A DNA stretch of 64,000 bases from an uncultured Oscillospiraceae bacterium (GCA_934526065.1 CAKSZX010000003.1:62001-126000); one strand, 5' to 3'; shown: positions 18,752 through 27,810, counted from the stretch's first letter. Made by a program: numbers and translations. Notes: generated by a model from the sequence alone, not told the origin.

Positions 18752-19274
18752 CGTCGTCGTCAATTTTCACTTTCTTTCTCTGTTCCGGGGTAAGGTCTTC
18801 ATAGAATATTTTAGTTTTATCCAAAACCGTTATACCGTTCAAGTGATCATTTTCATGCAAAATTGCCCTTGCAAGCATACCTTCGGCCTCTATTTCAAAC
18901 CAGTCGCCGTTTCTGTCCTGGGCTTTCCGCTTAACATATTTAGGTCTTGCTATCGCACCGTTTCTGTCCGGGTAAGAAAGGCAACCCTCCCAAAGGGTTA
19001 CGGTTTCTTCGCTTGTTTCCAAGATCTCCGGGTTTACAAAGTCGATAATTTCGTATTCTTCCTCGCCGTCATCGTTTAAGTAAACGTCAAGCACAACAAA
19101 GACTCTTCTCAACATACCAACCTGTGGGCCGGCAAGACCCAAGCCGTTGGCATGAACCATCGTCTCCCCCATATCGTCCAAAAGCTGTGCTAATTTCTCG
19201 TTAAATTCCGTCACCGGGCGGCAAACTTTTTTCAAAATCGGGTCGCCGTCCTGTACTATGTTTCTAAGTGCCAT
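18744..19274 (-). CDS. def: Peptide deformylase
   Basis: A 176-residue metalloenzyme that removes the N-formyl group from nascent proteins. The three family motifs are present as GLGLAGPQVG, EGCLSYP and HENDHLNG, giving the Cys and two His metal ligands and the catalytic Glu. The first motif has Gly-Pro where most enzymes have Ala-x. An acidic DDDDE-like C terminus overlaps fmt. It is 13 bases after priA. Confidence 0.96.
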   Translation of the reverse strand: MALRNIVQDGDPILKKVCRPVTEFNEKLAQLLDDMGETMVHANGLGLAGPQVGMLRRVFVVLDVYLNDDGEEEYEIIDFVNPEILETSEETVTLWEGCLSYPDRNGAIARPKYVKRKAQDRNGDWFEIEAEGMLARAILHENDHLNGITVLDKTKIFYEDLTPEQRKKVKIDDDDE

Positions 19275-19287
19275 AATTATTTCTCCT

Positions 19288-21510
19288 TTATTCTGTCATC
19301 GGGTTTACATTGATATAAACTGACGATTTATTGTTTTTATCTTTTAAATACCTCTCGGTAACACCGTTCAAAAAATCTCTGAACCTTTGGTTGTTCCTGC
19401 ACTTTATGCTAAGTCGCCAGCGGTAATTTTTATTTACCATTTCCACATCAAAAGGCACCGGCCCCAGGCAAATAAGGGGTATTTCCGGCGTTGACATCTT
19501 TTTGATTATATCCAAATATGTCTTTGCGTCCTTGGCGCACACCGCCCGGTTATAGTGGGTAAAGGCAACCGTTATTAAAGTGCAGAAGGGCGGGTACATA
19601 TTGAGTTTGCGGTAGGCGATTTCACCGCTGTAAAAATCCGGGTAATCCTGCTTTGCCGCAAGGTTCAACACCGGGTTTTGACCGTCAAATGTCTGTATAA
19701 CGGCCTTTGCTCCCCGGCTGCGCCTGCCTGCCCTGCCTATGACCTGGGTTATCAAATCAAAGGCCTGTTCGCCGGCAGAATATCCCGGATAGTTGAGCAT
19801 TGCGTCCGCCCCGAAAACGCAGACCAAATTAACATCTTCAAAATCAAGCCCCTTGGCAACCATCTGCGTGCCGATGAGAATATCATATTCTTTTCTGCCA
19901 AAGGCCGCAAGCATCTCCTCATGGGCGCCGATTTTTTGGGTTGTGTCCGCATCCATACGCAGTATTTTAGCGGTTGGTATGGCGTTTTGAATATACTCCT
20001 CAATGTGCTGTGTGCCGAAACCGCCGTAAATTATCTCTCCGCCGCATTTGGGGCATCTGTCGATAATCGGGTAAACCCTGCCGCAGTAGTGGCACATAAG
20101 CCTGTTTTGGCGTTTATGTTTTACCAAATTTACCGAGCAATCCAGGCACTTTAACGGCTCTTTGCACTCTTTGCAAATGCCGATTGTCTGGTATCCTCGG
20201 CGGTTTATCAAAACTATGCTCTGTTTTTCCGCCGCCTTGTTTTCCGCCAAATAGCGGAGGACAACATTTGAAACCGGCCCGGTGTCCCCTACAAGCCGCT
20301 GTTGAGACATATCTATAATTTCCACCGACGGCAAAGGCAGCTGCGCATACCTTTGCTCCAGCTTGTGCAGATGATAAAACCCCTTTTGCGCCAGAAAATA
20401 GCTTTCCACACTTGGGGTTGCGCTGGAAAGCACCAATTTTACCCCATGAGTTTTAGCTATAAACTGTGCCACACGAATTGCCGAATACCTTGGCGAATTT
20501 TCACTTTTAAAAGACCTTTCGTGTTCTTCGTCTATTATAATCAGTTTTAAATTTTCAACAGGGGCAAACACGGCACTTCTTGTGCCTACAACAACTTTTG
20601 ACTGTCCCTTTAAAATAAGATTATACTGTAAAAGCCTTTCCGTATCCGTAAGCTTTGAATGTATAACACTGACAGTATCGCCGAAATACTCCCTCATAAG
20701 CCTTATCATTTGCGGAGTCAGAGAAATTTCCGGCACAAGAACCATCGCTCCACCTCCACGGCGCAAAACATTTTGTATCAGTTTTATAAAAACCATACTT
20801 TTGCCGGAGGACGTAACCCCATATAGAAGATGGGTTTTATTATCGGTACAGGTTTCTATTTCTTCAAAAACTTTTTGCTGTTCCCCGGAAAGTTCCACCC
20901 GGTCACGGCACTTTTGAATATGATTATAAGCCACGGTGTGTCTGTCCCGGTTTTTAACAATCAGCGCCCCTTTTTCCTCAAGGGTTTTAATCACCCGACC
21001 GCTTACTCCGGCGGCCCGGCAAAGTTCTTTTTCGGTCAGGTACACCTCTTTAACCGCATTGTAAACCGCCTTTTGTTTTTCCGTTTTCACGATACCCGGA
21101 GTGCAATCCGGGTTGGCACCGTAATACTTGGTTTTGTACTCGGTCAGCTGCCGTGACAAAAAGCCGCCTTTTATCTTGTACAAGCCGCCGTAGGGTATAA
21201 CGGCCTTTACGGCCTCGTACCAGGTGCAAAATGTGGTTTCCTTTAAATGTTTTATTAAAGACAATGTGTAAGGAGTTATCCGGCTGTCGGCATTTTTTAA
21301 ATCCGCAACATATTTCAGTTTCTCGTCCCGCCGCCGATTAAAATCCGCCTGCAAAACAATGCCTATTCGCAGTTTATCCCCCTTGCCGAAAGGCACAAGA
21401 ACTATACTGCCTACCTTTAAATCCCGCCGAAGGTTTTCCGGCACGGCGTATGAAAAAATTTTATCAAAATCAAGGGTGGCTTTGTCAACCGCAACACCTG
21501 CCACAATCAT
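19288..21510 (-). CDS. priA: Primosomal replication-restart helicase PriA
   Basis: A 740-residue superfamily 2 helicase that reloads the replisome at stalled forks. Walker A is GVTSSGKSMVF, Walker B is IIDEEHERS, and motif V/VI is GTQMVAKGLDFEDV and IGRAGR. Between the helicase lobes is a paired zinc site (CKECKEPLKCLDC and CHYCG...CPKCGG). An N-terminal DNA-binding domain precedes. rpoZ and coaBC, often located between gmk and priA in relatives, are absent; only 21 bases separate priA from gmk. Confidence 0.97.
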   Translation of the reverse strand: MIVAGVAVDKATLDFDKIFSYAVPENLRRDLKVGSIVLVPFGKGDKLRIGIVLQADFNRRRDEKLKYVADLKNADSRITPYTLSLIKHLKETTFCTWYEAVKAVIPYGGLYKIKGGFLSRQLTEYKTKYYGANPDCTPGIVKTEKQKAVYNAVKEVYLTEKELCRAAGVSGRVIKTLEEKGALIVKNRDRHTVAYNHIQKCRDRVELSGEQQKVFEEIETCTDNKTHLLYGVTSSGKSMVFIKLIQNVLRRGGGAMVLVPEISLTPQMIRLMREYFGDTVSVIHSKLTDTERLLQYNLILKGQSKVVVGTRSAVFAPVENLKLIIIDEEHERSFKSENSPRYSAIRVAQFIAKTHGVKLVLSSATPSVESYFLAQKGFYHLHKLEQRYAQLPLPSVEIIDMSQQRLVGDTGPVSNVVLRYLAENKAAEKQSIVLINRRGYQTIGICKECKEPLKCLDCSVNLVKHKRQNRLMCHYCGRVYPIIDRCPKCGGEIIYGGFGTQHIEEYIQNAIPTAKILRMDADTTQKIGAHEEMLAAFGRKEYDILIGTQMVAKGLDFEDVNLVCVFGADAMLNYPGYSAGEQAFDLITQVIGRAGRRSRGAKAVIQTFDGQNPVLNLAAKQDYPDFYSGEIAYRKLNMYPPFCTLITVAFTHYNRAVCAKDAKTYLDIIKKMSTPEIPLICLGPVPFDVEMVNKNYRWRLSIKCRNNQRFRDFLNGVTERYLKDKNNKSSVYINVNPMTE

Positions 21511-21531
21511 ATAAGCCGCCCCCTTTTAAAG

Positions 21532-22095
21532 TTATTTTTCTCCGTCAAAAATTTCTATTATTGACCGGGCGCACTGCTCCACATAATTATTTTCAACTAT
21601 GTAATCGTAGCTGCTTTGGAAACCCAGTTCTTCTTTTGCCTTAAACAGGCGCTGCTTGATAACTCCGTCATCCTCGGTATTTCTGTCCCTTAAACGGCGT
21701 TCAAGTTCCTCCAATGATGGGGGAGCAATGAATATTGTAAGGGAATCCGGATAAACTTTTTTAACATTCCGTGCCCCCTCAACTTCTATAACCAAAATAA
21801 CAACCTTGCCGGATTTTACTTTATCCTCTATTTGGCTTTTAAGGGTGCCGTAGTAGTTGTCGCAGTAAAGGGTGTGTTCCAAAAATTCACCCTTTGATAT
21901 TTTTGATATAAACTCGGCAGTTGACAGGAAAATATAATCCACTCCGTCAACTTCATAAGGTCTTTTTGCCCTTGTAGTTGCGGAAACGCTGAGAGCAAAT
22001 CTGTCGTCATGGCTTAAAATATACTTGACAACAGTGTCTTTACCGCAGCCGGAAGGGCCTGAAATAACTATAAGATTTTTTCCTATTTCACTCAT
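21532..22095 (-). CDS. gmk: Guanylate kinase
   Basis: A 187-residue enzyme converting GMP to GDP. The P-loop is GPSGCGKDT, followed by SATTRAKRPYEVDGVDY (GMP-binding) and LEHTLYCDNYYGT. It overlaps the remA coding region by eight bases. The length is slightly short of the usual 200 but all core regions are present. Confidence 0.96.
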   Translation of the reverse strand: MSEIGKNLIVISGPSGCGKDTVVKYILSHDDRFALSVSATTRAKRPYEVDGVDYIFLSTAEFISKISKGEFLEHTLYCDNYYGTLKSQIEDKVKSGKVVILVIEVEGARNVKKVYPDSLTIFIAPPSLEELERRLRDRNTEDDGVIKQRLFKAKEELGFQSSYDYIVENNYVEQCARSIIEIFDGEK

Positions 22096-22357
22096 TTTCT
22101 TCTGTCTCCATAAATTCTATTAAACTGTCTTTGCTTGTGCCGAAAATTCTCTCTGCGGTAAAAGCGCAGAGAATAACCCGGTTTGTGTCGGTTATAAGCA
22201 CCGTTTTTGTTTTGCGGCCGAAAGATGCGTCTATAAGCATTTTGTCGCTTTTAGCCTTTGTGATCATTCTTTTAACAGGGGCGGAATCCGGGCTTAGCGC
22301 CGCCACTATTCGCCGGCTGTTGATCATACTGCCGAAACCGATATTCAACATTGACAT
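22088..22357 (-). CDS. remA: RemA-like (DUF370) regulator
   Basis: An 89-residue protein of the DUF370 family: INIGFGS-like start (LNIGFGSMI), then KSDKMLIDASFGRKTKTVLITD and VILCAFTAERIF. In Bacillus RemA is an oligomeric DNA-binding activator of biofilm and osmoprotection genes. A GTG at 22366 is in frame, but the ATG at 22357 has AAGGTGA at good distance and gives the family N terminus. It lies between yicC and gmk as in most Clostridia. Confidence 0.92.
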   Translation of the reverse strand: MSMLNIGFGSMINSRRIVAALSPDSAPVKRMITKAKSDKMLIDASFGRKTKTVLITDTNRVILCAFTAERIFGTSKDSLIEFMETEENE

Positions 22358-22367
22358 TTTGTTCACC

Positions 22368-23246
22368 TTATTCGATGTTTTGAATTTGTTCTCTTATTTT
22401 TTCAATCTCGGCCTTGATTTCAACAACCTTATTTGTGATGCTTAAATCGTTTGCCTTAGAGCCTATTGTGTTTGTCTCACGGTTTAATTCCTGGGTGAGA
22501 AAATCCAACTTTCTGCCCCGTGGCTCACCGGAATTCAAAATATTTCTGTACTGTGCAATGTGGCTGTGCAATCTTGTGGTTTCTTCGTCTATGGCCACTC
22601 TGTCGGCAAAAACGGCAGCCTCGGTTAAAATTCTGCCCTCGTCTATCTGCTTATCCTCCAAAATTACAAGCAATTTTGAATAGAGTTTTTCTCTGTAAGC
22701 CTGCACACGCAAAGGCGCTTCGATTTCTATTTCGCCTAAAATATTTTCTATGGTGACAAGGCGTGATAATACATCTTCTTTCAGCTTTTCGCCCTCTGCC
22801 TTTCGCATTTCCAAAAAGCCATCCATAGCCTTGTGCAAAACGATATTAACATCGTTCCAAAGGGCGTCCGCATCTTCTTCGGTTCTTGTCCGTGTGAGGA
22901 CGCCGTCGAATTTAGAAAGCTCCTTTACACTTGCATTAAGTGGTATATCAAGGCTGTAAGCTATACTTTGCAATGCTTCGTAATAACTTTTGGCAAGAGG
23001 TATATCCGCCGTAATTCTGGTGTCGCTTTTCTGCGTGTAGTTTATCATCAGGCTGACTTCCACCTTGCCGCGGGAAATCATGCTTTGAACTTCTTTTTTT
23101 ATCTTATCGTCAAGAAATGAATACGCCCTGGACATTCTGCCAGTGTATTCAAAATATCTGTGGTTGACGCTTTTAACTTCAACGGTTATATCTCTGCCGT
23201 TCAGTACAAGGTTGCCCTTGCCGTATCCTGTCATACTGTAAACCAT
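22368..23246 (-). CDS. YicC-family endoribonuclease
   Basis: A 292-residue protein with the family start MVYSMTGYGKGN, the segment VEVKSVNHRYFE, and the C-terminal DUF1732 signature RGRKLDFLTQELNRETNTIGSKAND. YicC proteins are metal-dependent endoribonucleases involved in RNA turnover. It is the first gene of the superoperon running to thiN and has a clear promoter upstream. Confidence 0.93.
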   Translation of the reverse strand: MVYSMTGYGKGNLVLNGRDITVEVKSVNHRYFEYTGRMSRAYSFLDDKIKKEVQSMISRGKVEVSLMINYTQKSDTRITADIPLAKSYYEALQSIAYSLDIPLNASVKELSKFDGVLTRTRTEEDADALWNDVNIVLHKAMDGFLEMRKAEGEKLKEDVLSRLVTIENILGEIEIEAPLRVQAYREKLYSKLLVILEDKQIDEGRILTEAAVFADRVAIDEETTRLHSHIAQYRNILNSGEPRGRKLDFLTQELNRETNTIGSKANDLSITNKVVEIKAEIEKIREQIQNIE

Positions 23247-23273
23247 TTTTTAATATCCTCCGTTTAATAGCTT

Positions 23274-23303
23274 ATTTTACACCATTTCAAAGGGCTGTGT
23301 CAA
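23274..23303 (-). promoter_or_regulatory. Sigma-A promoter of the yicC-thiN superoperon
   Basis: On the minus strand a perfect TTGACA (23303-23298), 18-base spacer and TAAAAT (23279-23274), about 28 bases upstream of the yicC start. No other comparably good promoter was noticed before the end of the 13-gene run. Confidence 0.8.
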
Positions 23304-23364
23304 TTACTTACGGCTTAATTTTATATTGCTAAAATTTTGTCGATTTCCCGGCGGTAAAATTAAA

Positions 23365-23395
23365 AAAGCGGAGCAAAAATTTGCCCTGCTTTTTT
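23365..23395 (-). terminator. Terminator downstream of rluB
   Basis: An imperfect stem (AAAAAAGC...GGGCAAA with TTTGCTC...GCTTTTTT, one mismatch and one wobble) ends in TTTTTTAATTTT on the minus strand, just past the rluB stop. Confidence 0.75.
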
Positions 23396-23402
23396 GAATA
23401 AA

Positions 23403-24173
23403 TTATCTGTCTTTAACCGGCTTTTTGGCGTTTTTTCTGCCTGCTTTCTCTGCGGCGGCCTTTAAAGCCAAAATCTCGCTTGGTTTAAGCTCTCTGTACT
23501 TGCCCGGTGCAAGCATACCCAGTTTAACCGCACCTACACTCTTTCTGCTGAGCCTTGCAACATCAAGACCCACTGCCCGGCACATACGGCGGATTTGTCG
23601 GTTTTTGCCTTCTTTAATCGACATTTCCATAACCGTTCTGTCCTCGTCCTCGGCCACAACTCTGATGATTGCCGGCAAAGTTTTTGTGCCGTCGTCCAAA
23701 ACAACGCCGTTGGCAAGAGCAACAACCTGTTCCTCGGTAGCCGCAGGATGAACCGTAACACGGTACATTTTAGCCACCTGATGAGAAGGATGTGTAAGGG
23801 CGTTTGCCAATGCGCCGTCGTTTGTAAACAGCAAAAGACCCTCGCTGTCCTTGTCAAGTCTGCCCACGGGATAAACTCTCTCCGGAATATCCTTTATAAG
23901 CTCCATAACGGTTTTTCTGCCCCTGTCATCGCTTGATGTGGTTATATAGCCTCTGGGCTTGTGGAGCATATAATATTTGTATTCTTTTTTCTTTGGCGGG
24001 CGAATGGTTCTGCCGTCAACAGACAAAACGTCTTCGTGCATATCCATTTTGTCGCCCAATTTAACAGGGTGGCCGTTTAACTTTACTCTGCCCTCTAAAA
24101 TAATCTGCTCTGCCTGTCGTCTGGAACAAAGTCCCATATCCGCAAGAGCTTTTTGTATTCTTGTGTCCCTCAT
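23403..24173 (-). CDS. rluB: 23S rRNA pseudouridine synthase RluB type
   Basis: A 256-residue enzyme with an N-terminal S4 RNA-binding domain (about 1-60, LGLCSRRQAEQIILEGRVKLNG-like sequence) and the RsuA/RluB catalytic domain. The catalytic aspartate is in GRLDKDSEGLLLFTNDG; KEGKNRQIRRMC is the second conserved block. A basic tail (RKNAKKPVKDR) may aid RNA binding. It ends the ScpAB-YtfJ operon, its usual place in this class. Confidence 0.94.
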   Translation of the reverse strand: MRDTRIQKALADMGLCSRRQAEQIILEGRVKLNGHPVKLGDKMDMHEDVLSVDGRTIRPPKKKEYKYYMLHKPRGYITTSSDDRGRKTVMELIKDIPERVYPVGRLDKDSEGLLLFTNDGALANALTHPSHQVAKMYRVTVHPAATEEQVVALANGVVLDDGTKTLPAIIRVVAEDEDRTVMEMSIKEGKNRQIRRMCRAVGLDVARLSRKSVGAVKLGMLAPGKYRELKPSEILALKAAAEKAGRKNAKKPVKDR

Positions 24174-24192
24174 ATACTTTCCCTATTCTGTT

Positions 24193-24660
24193 TTAGTTTT
24201 GTGATGTCTGCCGTTTTTCGATAGCGGAGATTACCTCCTGCTCATCGGTGCTTTCGGTCTTTGGCTCCGACTGCTGTTTTTCCCCTTTGTCGGACTTTTT
24301 GTCTTTTGAGATAAAGCCCTCTACTTTGTCCAAAACTTCCGGAACCATATTGAGAACACGGTCAACTGCCCGTCCGTTTTCCGCAAGCTGAATAAGTTTA
24401 ACGCTGTCGCCTTTTATAACCAAAAAGCCCACAGGAGTGATTGACGCACCGGAAGAAGCCGCACCGCCGAATAAATCTTTTTGCTTTTCGTTGGCAAAAT
24501 CGGTGCCGCCGGACACAAAGCCAAAACTGATTTTTGACACGGGCAAAATTGTCGTGCCCTCCCGTGTGGTAATCGGCGTGCCGATAACGGTGTTTGAATC
24601 CACTATCTCACGCATTTTACCCATTGCGTCGTTAATAAGCTGTTGAATTGGATGTTCCAT
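24193..24660 (-). CDS. ytfJ: Sporulation protein YtfJ (GerW family)
   Basis: A 155-residue protein with the family core TVIGTPITTREGTTILPVSK and FGGAASSGASITPVGFLV. YtfJ/GerW proteins are needed for germination of Bacillus spores. A charged C-terminal tail (DKKSDKGEKQQSEPKTES) is not part of the core. It is preceded at one base by a DUF2953 gene, the YtfI-YtfJ pair. Confidence 0.93.
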   Translation of the reverse strand: MEHPIQQLINDAMGKMREIVDSNTVIGTPITTREGTTILPVSKISFGFVSGGTDFANEKQKDLFGGAASSGASITPVGFLVIKGDSVKLIQLAENGRAVDRVLNMVPEVLDKVEGFISKDKKSDKGEKQQSEPKTESTDEQEVISAIEKRQTSQN

Positions 24661-24661
24661 A

Positions 24662-25318
24662 TCAATTCTCCTTTTCTTTGGCGATGTCCGCCTTTTTGTT
24701 GTTTTCCAAAATTGTTTTATACCGTTTAAAACCGTAAAGCGCCGCCGCCAAAAGCAGCACCGGGCTTGCGGTTATCTGACCGTAAAAATAGACGCTCTGC
24801 CCATATTTATCAGCAAAATCCGCCACAAATATAGGGCTTTTAAAACTGATATTTACATACATTTGTAAAAATGATGACAGGGTGTAAAAGGCGGTTGTGG
24901 CCTTGCCGTAGGCCTGCCGGGTTTCAAAGGCGTCCTCCCTGTGTATAGGCAAGGTGAAAGAAATATCTTTAAATTTTATGGCCTTTAAAACTCTTTTCAT
25001 CAGGCCTTTAAAGGCGGAAACCGTCTGTTTTACCAGGTCAAAAGAAAGCTGCAAGTCATCCGATACCTTCGGCTTTTTCCGTTGGTTTTCCTCCGATTTC
25101 GGCTCTCGTGACGACTTTTTTTCTTCCTTTTTAAAGGACGGCAGCTTTGGCAAATGGTAAATTTTAACCTTAAAGAAAATCAGCCTTACCCACAGGCACA
25201 CCTTGTCCCTTGCGGTGTATTCAACCCAAAAACTGCGAGGTATTATAACAACCCACAGAATAAGTGCAAGCAGACACAGCAAAACTTTGCCCAAAACCGC
25301 TAATATTTTAATAATCAA
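24662..25318 (-). CDS. DUF2953 membrane-anchored protein (YtfI-like)
   Basis: A 218-residue protein with an N-terminal membrane helix (about 1-25), a lysine/glutamate-rich linker (about 62-85) and a C-terminal domain resembling DUF2953, ending in a hydrophobic stretch (SPVLLLAAALYGF). The start is a TTG with GGAGA eight bases upstream, overlapping scpB by 11 bases; there is no suitable ATG nearby. The function is unknown, but its fixed position before ytfJ implies a sporulation role. Confidence 0.82.
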   Translation of the reverse strand: MIIKILAVLGKVLLCLLALILWVVIIPRSFWVEYTARDKVCLWVRLIFFKVKIYHLPKLPSFKKEEKKSSREPKSEENQRKKPKVSDDLQLSFDLVKQTVSAFKGLMKRVLKAIKFKDISFTLPIHREDAFETRQAYGKATTAFYTLSSFLQMYVNISFKSPIFVADFADKYGQSVYFYGQITASPVLLLAAALYGFKRYKTILENNKKADIAKEKEN

Positions 25319-25889
25319 CCTGAGATTCTCCGTCTATAATTTCCTCTGCGGAAATCTGTCCCTCTATTTCCCGGCTCTTGTCGGATTTTATCTTCGGCAG
25401 TTGAGATAAACTGTCAAGACCGAAACTCCTTAAAAACACCCCTGTGGTGCGGTAACTCAAAGGATGTCCCGGTATGTCAAGTCTGCCGGCCTCCTCCACA
25501 AGCCCCTTTGTAATCAATGTTTGAACGCTGGACGTGCTGTCTATTCCTCTTACCTGCTCTATAAAAGCCCTTGAAACCGGCTGGTTATAGGCTATTATAG
25601 CAAGGGTTTCCATAGCGGCCGCCGAAAGGGGCGCACTTTTCTTAATGCTCAAAGCTGATTTTACTATGTCCGCCACATCCTCATCGGTCACAAGGCAAAT
25701 ATTTTCCTCGTTTGCCACCAACTTAACCCCGGAGGACGGCACATTGTACTTTTCTTTAAGGGTTTCTATTATATATTTAAGCCGTTTTTCGTCTATTTCC
25801 AAAATTTCCGTTAAGCTCCGGGGGCTTACTCCGTCGCCGCCGGCAAATATAATTGCCTCTGCGGACTTAACCGCCTGTTCTATCGTCAT
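25308..25889 (-). CDS. scpB: Segregation and condensation protein B
   Basis: A 193-residue winged-helix protein that binds ScpA and the Smc complex for chromosome condensation. Recognisable blocks are EAIIFAGGDGVS, LAIIAYNQPVSRAFIEQVRG and LITKGLVEEAGRLDIPGHPLSYRTT (the latter split here only for description). It overlaps scpA by 23 bases and the DUF2953 gene by 11, which suggests translational coupling. Confidence 0.96.
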   Translation of the reverse strand: MTIEQAVKSAEAIIFAGGDGVSPRSLTEILEIDEKRLKYIIETLKEKYNVPSSGVKLVANEENICLVTDEDVADIVKSALSIKKSAPLSAAAMETLAIIAYNQPVSRAFIEQVRGIDSTSSVQTLITKGLVEEAGRLDIPGHPLSYRTTGVFLRSFGLDSLSQLPKIKSDKSREIEGQISAEEIIDGESQVDY

Positions 25890-26592
25890 TTAATTTTCCC
25901 CTTCGGATTAAGTTCATATCGCCGTTCCGATTTATTTTAATGCGGTGGGCACGGACAAGTTCCAACACCGCCAAAAATGTGGCCACTGCCTCGCTTTTCC
26001 CTTTTATGTTTTTAAAGGCGTCCCCCAAGCCGGTTATGCTCTTTTTCATAAGTCCTTTGAGGACATTGAAAATTCGTGAACTTACCGAAACCATAGGGGC
26101 ATTTACGATAGGCCGAAAATTTTCTGCCGTAGGCGGGGATTTTCTCAAATCCCTTGCCGACAGCTTGGAATAAGCATTTGTCAGTGTGGAAATATTGTGG
26201 GTTAAACTGTATGTATAATCCACTCCCACTTCCATTGCCGGCCTTAAAATCATCTTGTCTCCCGTGTACATTTCACGCATAAGAGCCGCCGCCTGCTTTG
26301 CCCGGGAGTATTCGATCAACTGCCCTTGCAATTCGGCTTTAAGTTTTTCGCCCTCTTCGTCCTTAGGCAATAAGTAAACGGATTTTAGATATATAAGCCT
26401 TGCGGCCATATCAATAAAATCACTGGCTATATCCAAATCCACAGCCTGAGCTTGCCGTATAACATCCAAATACTGATTTATTATGGTGATGATTTCCACC
26501 TGGGCAATGCTCATTTTATTTTTTGAGATAAGAGTCAGCAAAAGATCCAGCGGCCCCTCAAAATCGTCCAATTTGTAATTTATTCTTGTCAT
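25867..26592 (-). CDS. scpA: Segregation and condensation protein A
   Basis: A 241-residue kleisin subunit of the Smc-ScpAB condensin. The N terminus has FEGPLDLLLTLISKNKM and DIASDFIDMAARLIYLKS, both diagnostic; the C terminus is the winged helix that contacts Smc (VATFLAVLELVRAHRI). It lies 24 bases after a site-2 protease gene and overlaps scpB. Confidence 0.97.
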   Translation of the reverse strand: MTRINYKLDDFEGPLDLLLTLISKNKMSIAQVEIITIINQYLDVIRQAQAVDLDIASDFIDMAARLIYLKSVYLLPKDEEGEKLKAELQGQLIEYSRAKQAAALMREMYTGDKMILRPAMEVGVDYTYSLTHNISTLTNAYSKLSARDLRKSPPTAENFRPIVNAPMVSVSSRIFNVLKGLMKKSITGLGDAFKNIKGKSEAVATFLAVLELVRAHRIKINRNGDMNLIRRGKLNDDRTGG

Positions 26593-26616
26593 TCGTTCTC
26601 CCGAATATATTGTCTA

Positions 26617-27303
26617 TTATAGGACGAGATAAAAAAATTTATCCACAAAAAATGTCAATGCGTCCAACAGTTTGTACACGCAACCGTTTAAAAATGCAAG
26701 AGGTGCGTCCAACAAGCCTGTAAAAACCAATGCAAATACAATCATAAAAATGTACTTTTCATATTCCATAATTTTAAAGTACCGCCTGTCGCTTAAAAAC
26801 AGGCTGTAAATTCTGGAACCGTCAAAAGGCGGGAAAGGCAACATATTAAAAATGGCAAGAGAAATATTTATTTGGCACATATATGAGAAAACTATATACC
26901 GCCAAGACAACACTTTGCCCCCTAAGCTGACGTAACTCAAATTTGAAATAAAGTGAACCCAGTAAATCATCTTGCTGATAATCATACTAAAAAGCGCCAT
27001 TATCAAATTTGACATCGGGCCTGCGGCTGCGGAAATTGCCATACCTTTTTTTCTGTCATCAAAATTCATAGGGTTTATAGGCACCGGCTCCGCCCAGCCT
27101 ATACCAAAAACCAAAAGTGAAATAGTGCCCCAAAGGTTATAATGTGCAAAGGGGTTTAAAGTAAGCCTGCCGGCATATCTTGCGGTAGGGTCGCCCAATC
27201 TGTCCGCCACATAGGCATGGGCGGCTTCGTGCACCGGTATTGCCGTTAAAAGAACTATCACCCTGGCCAACAGCGTAAACGGGTCAGTTGAAAAAAATGA
27301 CAT
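26617..27303 (-). CDS. Site-2 protease-like M50 membrane metallopeptidase
   Basis: A 228-residue polytopic protein starting at the ATG after AAAGGAGAAATATTT. The zinc motif HEAAHAYVADRLGDPTA (HExxH) is in the first helix, and the second site is NMLPFPPFDGSRI, equivalent to the NPxPxxDG motif. Compact S2P enzymes of this type lack a PDZ domain; they cleave membrane-embedded substrates, unidentified here. It leads the scpAB-ytfJ-rluB operon. Confidence 0.93.
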   Translation of the reverse strand: MSFFSTDPFTLLARVIVLLTAIPVHEAAHAYVADRLGDPTARYAGRLTLNPFAHYNLWGTISLLVFGIGWAEPVPINPMNFDDRKKGMAISAAAGPMSNLIMALFSMIISKMIYWVHFISNLSYVSLGGKVLSWRYIVFSYMCQINISLAIFNMLPFPPFDGSRIYSLFLSDRRYFKIMEYEKYIFMIVFALVFTGLLDAPLAFLNGCVYKLLDALTFFVDKFFYLVL

Positions 27304-27353
27304 AAATATTTCTCCTTTATCTTGCAAGGCGCAAAACAACGCCTTAGTTATTT

Positions 27354-27382
27354 ATTATATGTTGTTTTCTCTTGTTTTTCAA
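27354..27382 (-). promoter_or_regulatory. Sigma-A promoter of the M50-scpAB-ytfJ-rluB operon
   Basis: On the minus strand TTGAAA (27382-27377), exactly 17 bases, and TATAAT (27359-27354). A short hairpin (AAGGCG/CGCCTT, 27326-27345) lies in the leader. Confidence 0.85.
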
Positions 27383-27504
27383 GAGATTATTTTGATTATA
27401 ACCCGGGTTTGTGATTAAACTTTAAAAAAAAGAAAATTTTTGCTTGCATATATTTAAAAGATGTGGTAAACTATTTTAGCAATAAAAAAGTTGTGCGCTT
27501 ACTA

Positions 27505-27533
27505 TTGCAAATATGCAATGTTTGTGTTATAAT
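27505..27533 (+). promoter_or_regulatory. Sigma-A promoter of rpmB
   Basis: TTGCAA (27505-27510), 17 bases, TATAAT (27528-27533), 34 bases before the L28 start. A second possible promoter (TTGCAT, 17 bases, TAAACT) lies about 60 bases upstream, so rpmB may have tandem promoters. Confidence 0.85.
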
Positions 27534-27567
27534 TTAATGGTTATCAAATTTTAGGAGGTGCAACAGA

Positions 27568-27756
27568 ATGGCAAAATGCGATTGTTGTGGCAAGAGTATG
27601 GAATTCGGTATTAAAGTTTCACACTCACACAGACGCTCAAACAGAACTTGGAAACCAAACGTGAAGAGAGTGAAGGCTATCGTGGATGGTTCTCCACGTT
27701 ATATTCACGCTTGCACCAGATGTCTTCGTTCTGGCAAGGTTACAAGAGCTATGTAA
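27568..27756 (+). CDS. rpmB: 50S ribosomal protein L28
   Basis: A 62-residue ribosomal protein with the expected SHSHRRSNRTWKPNVKRV core. It is the zinc-binding form: C4 and C7 (or the adjacent C6-C7 pair) near the N terminus and CTRC near the C terminus can hold a metal. A perfect AGGAGGTG site precedes the ATG. It is monocistronic, with its own promoter and terminator. Confidence 0.98.
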   Translation: MAKCDCCGKSMEFGIKVSHSHRRSNRTWKPNVKRVKAIVDGSPRYIHACTRCLRSGKVTRAM

Positions 27757-27782
27757 TTCAGCCTTGAAAAAGGGAAAATATA

Positions 27783-27810
27783 AAGACAGCTTCGGCTGTC
27801 TTATTTTTTT
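27783..27810 (+). terminator. Terminator of rpmB
   Basis: AAGACAGC-TTCG-GCTGTCTT followed by ATTTTTTT: an 8-bp stem with a stable UUCG tetraloop. Confidence 0.95.

Noticed and set aside
19678..20154. Plus-strand frame of 158 codons opposite priA
   Set aside because: It is antisense to the PriA helicase core and has no start signal.
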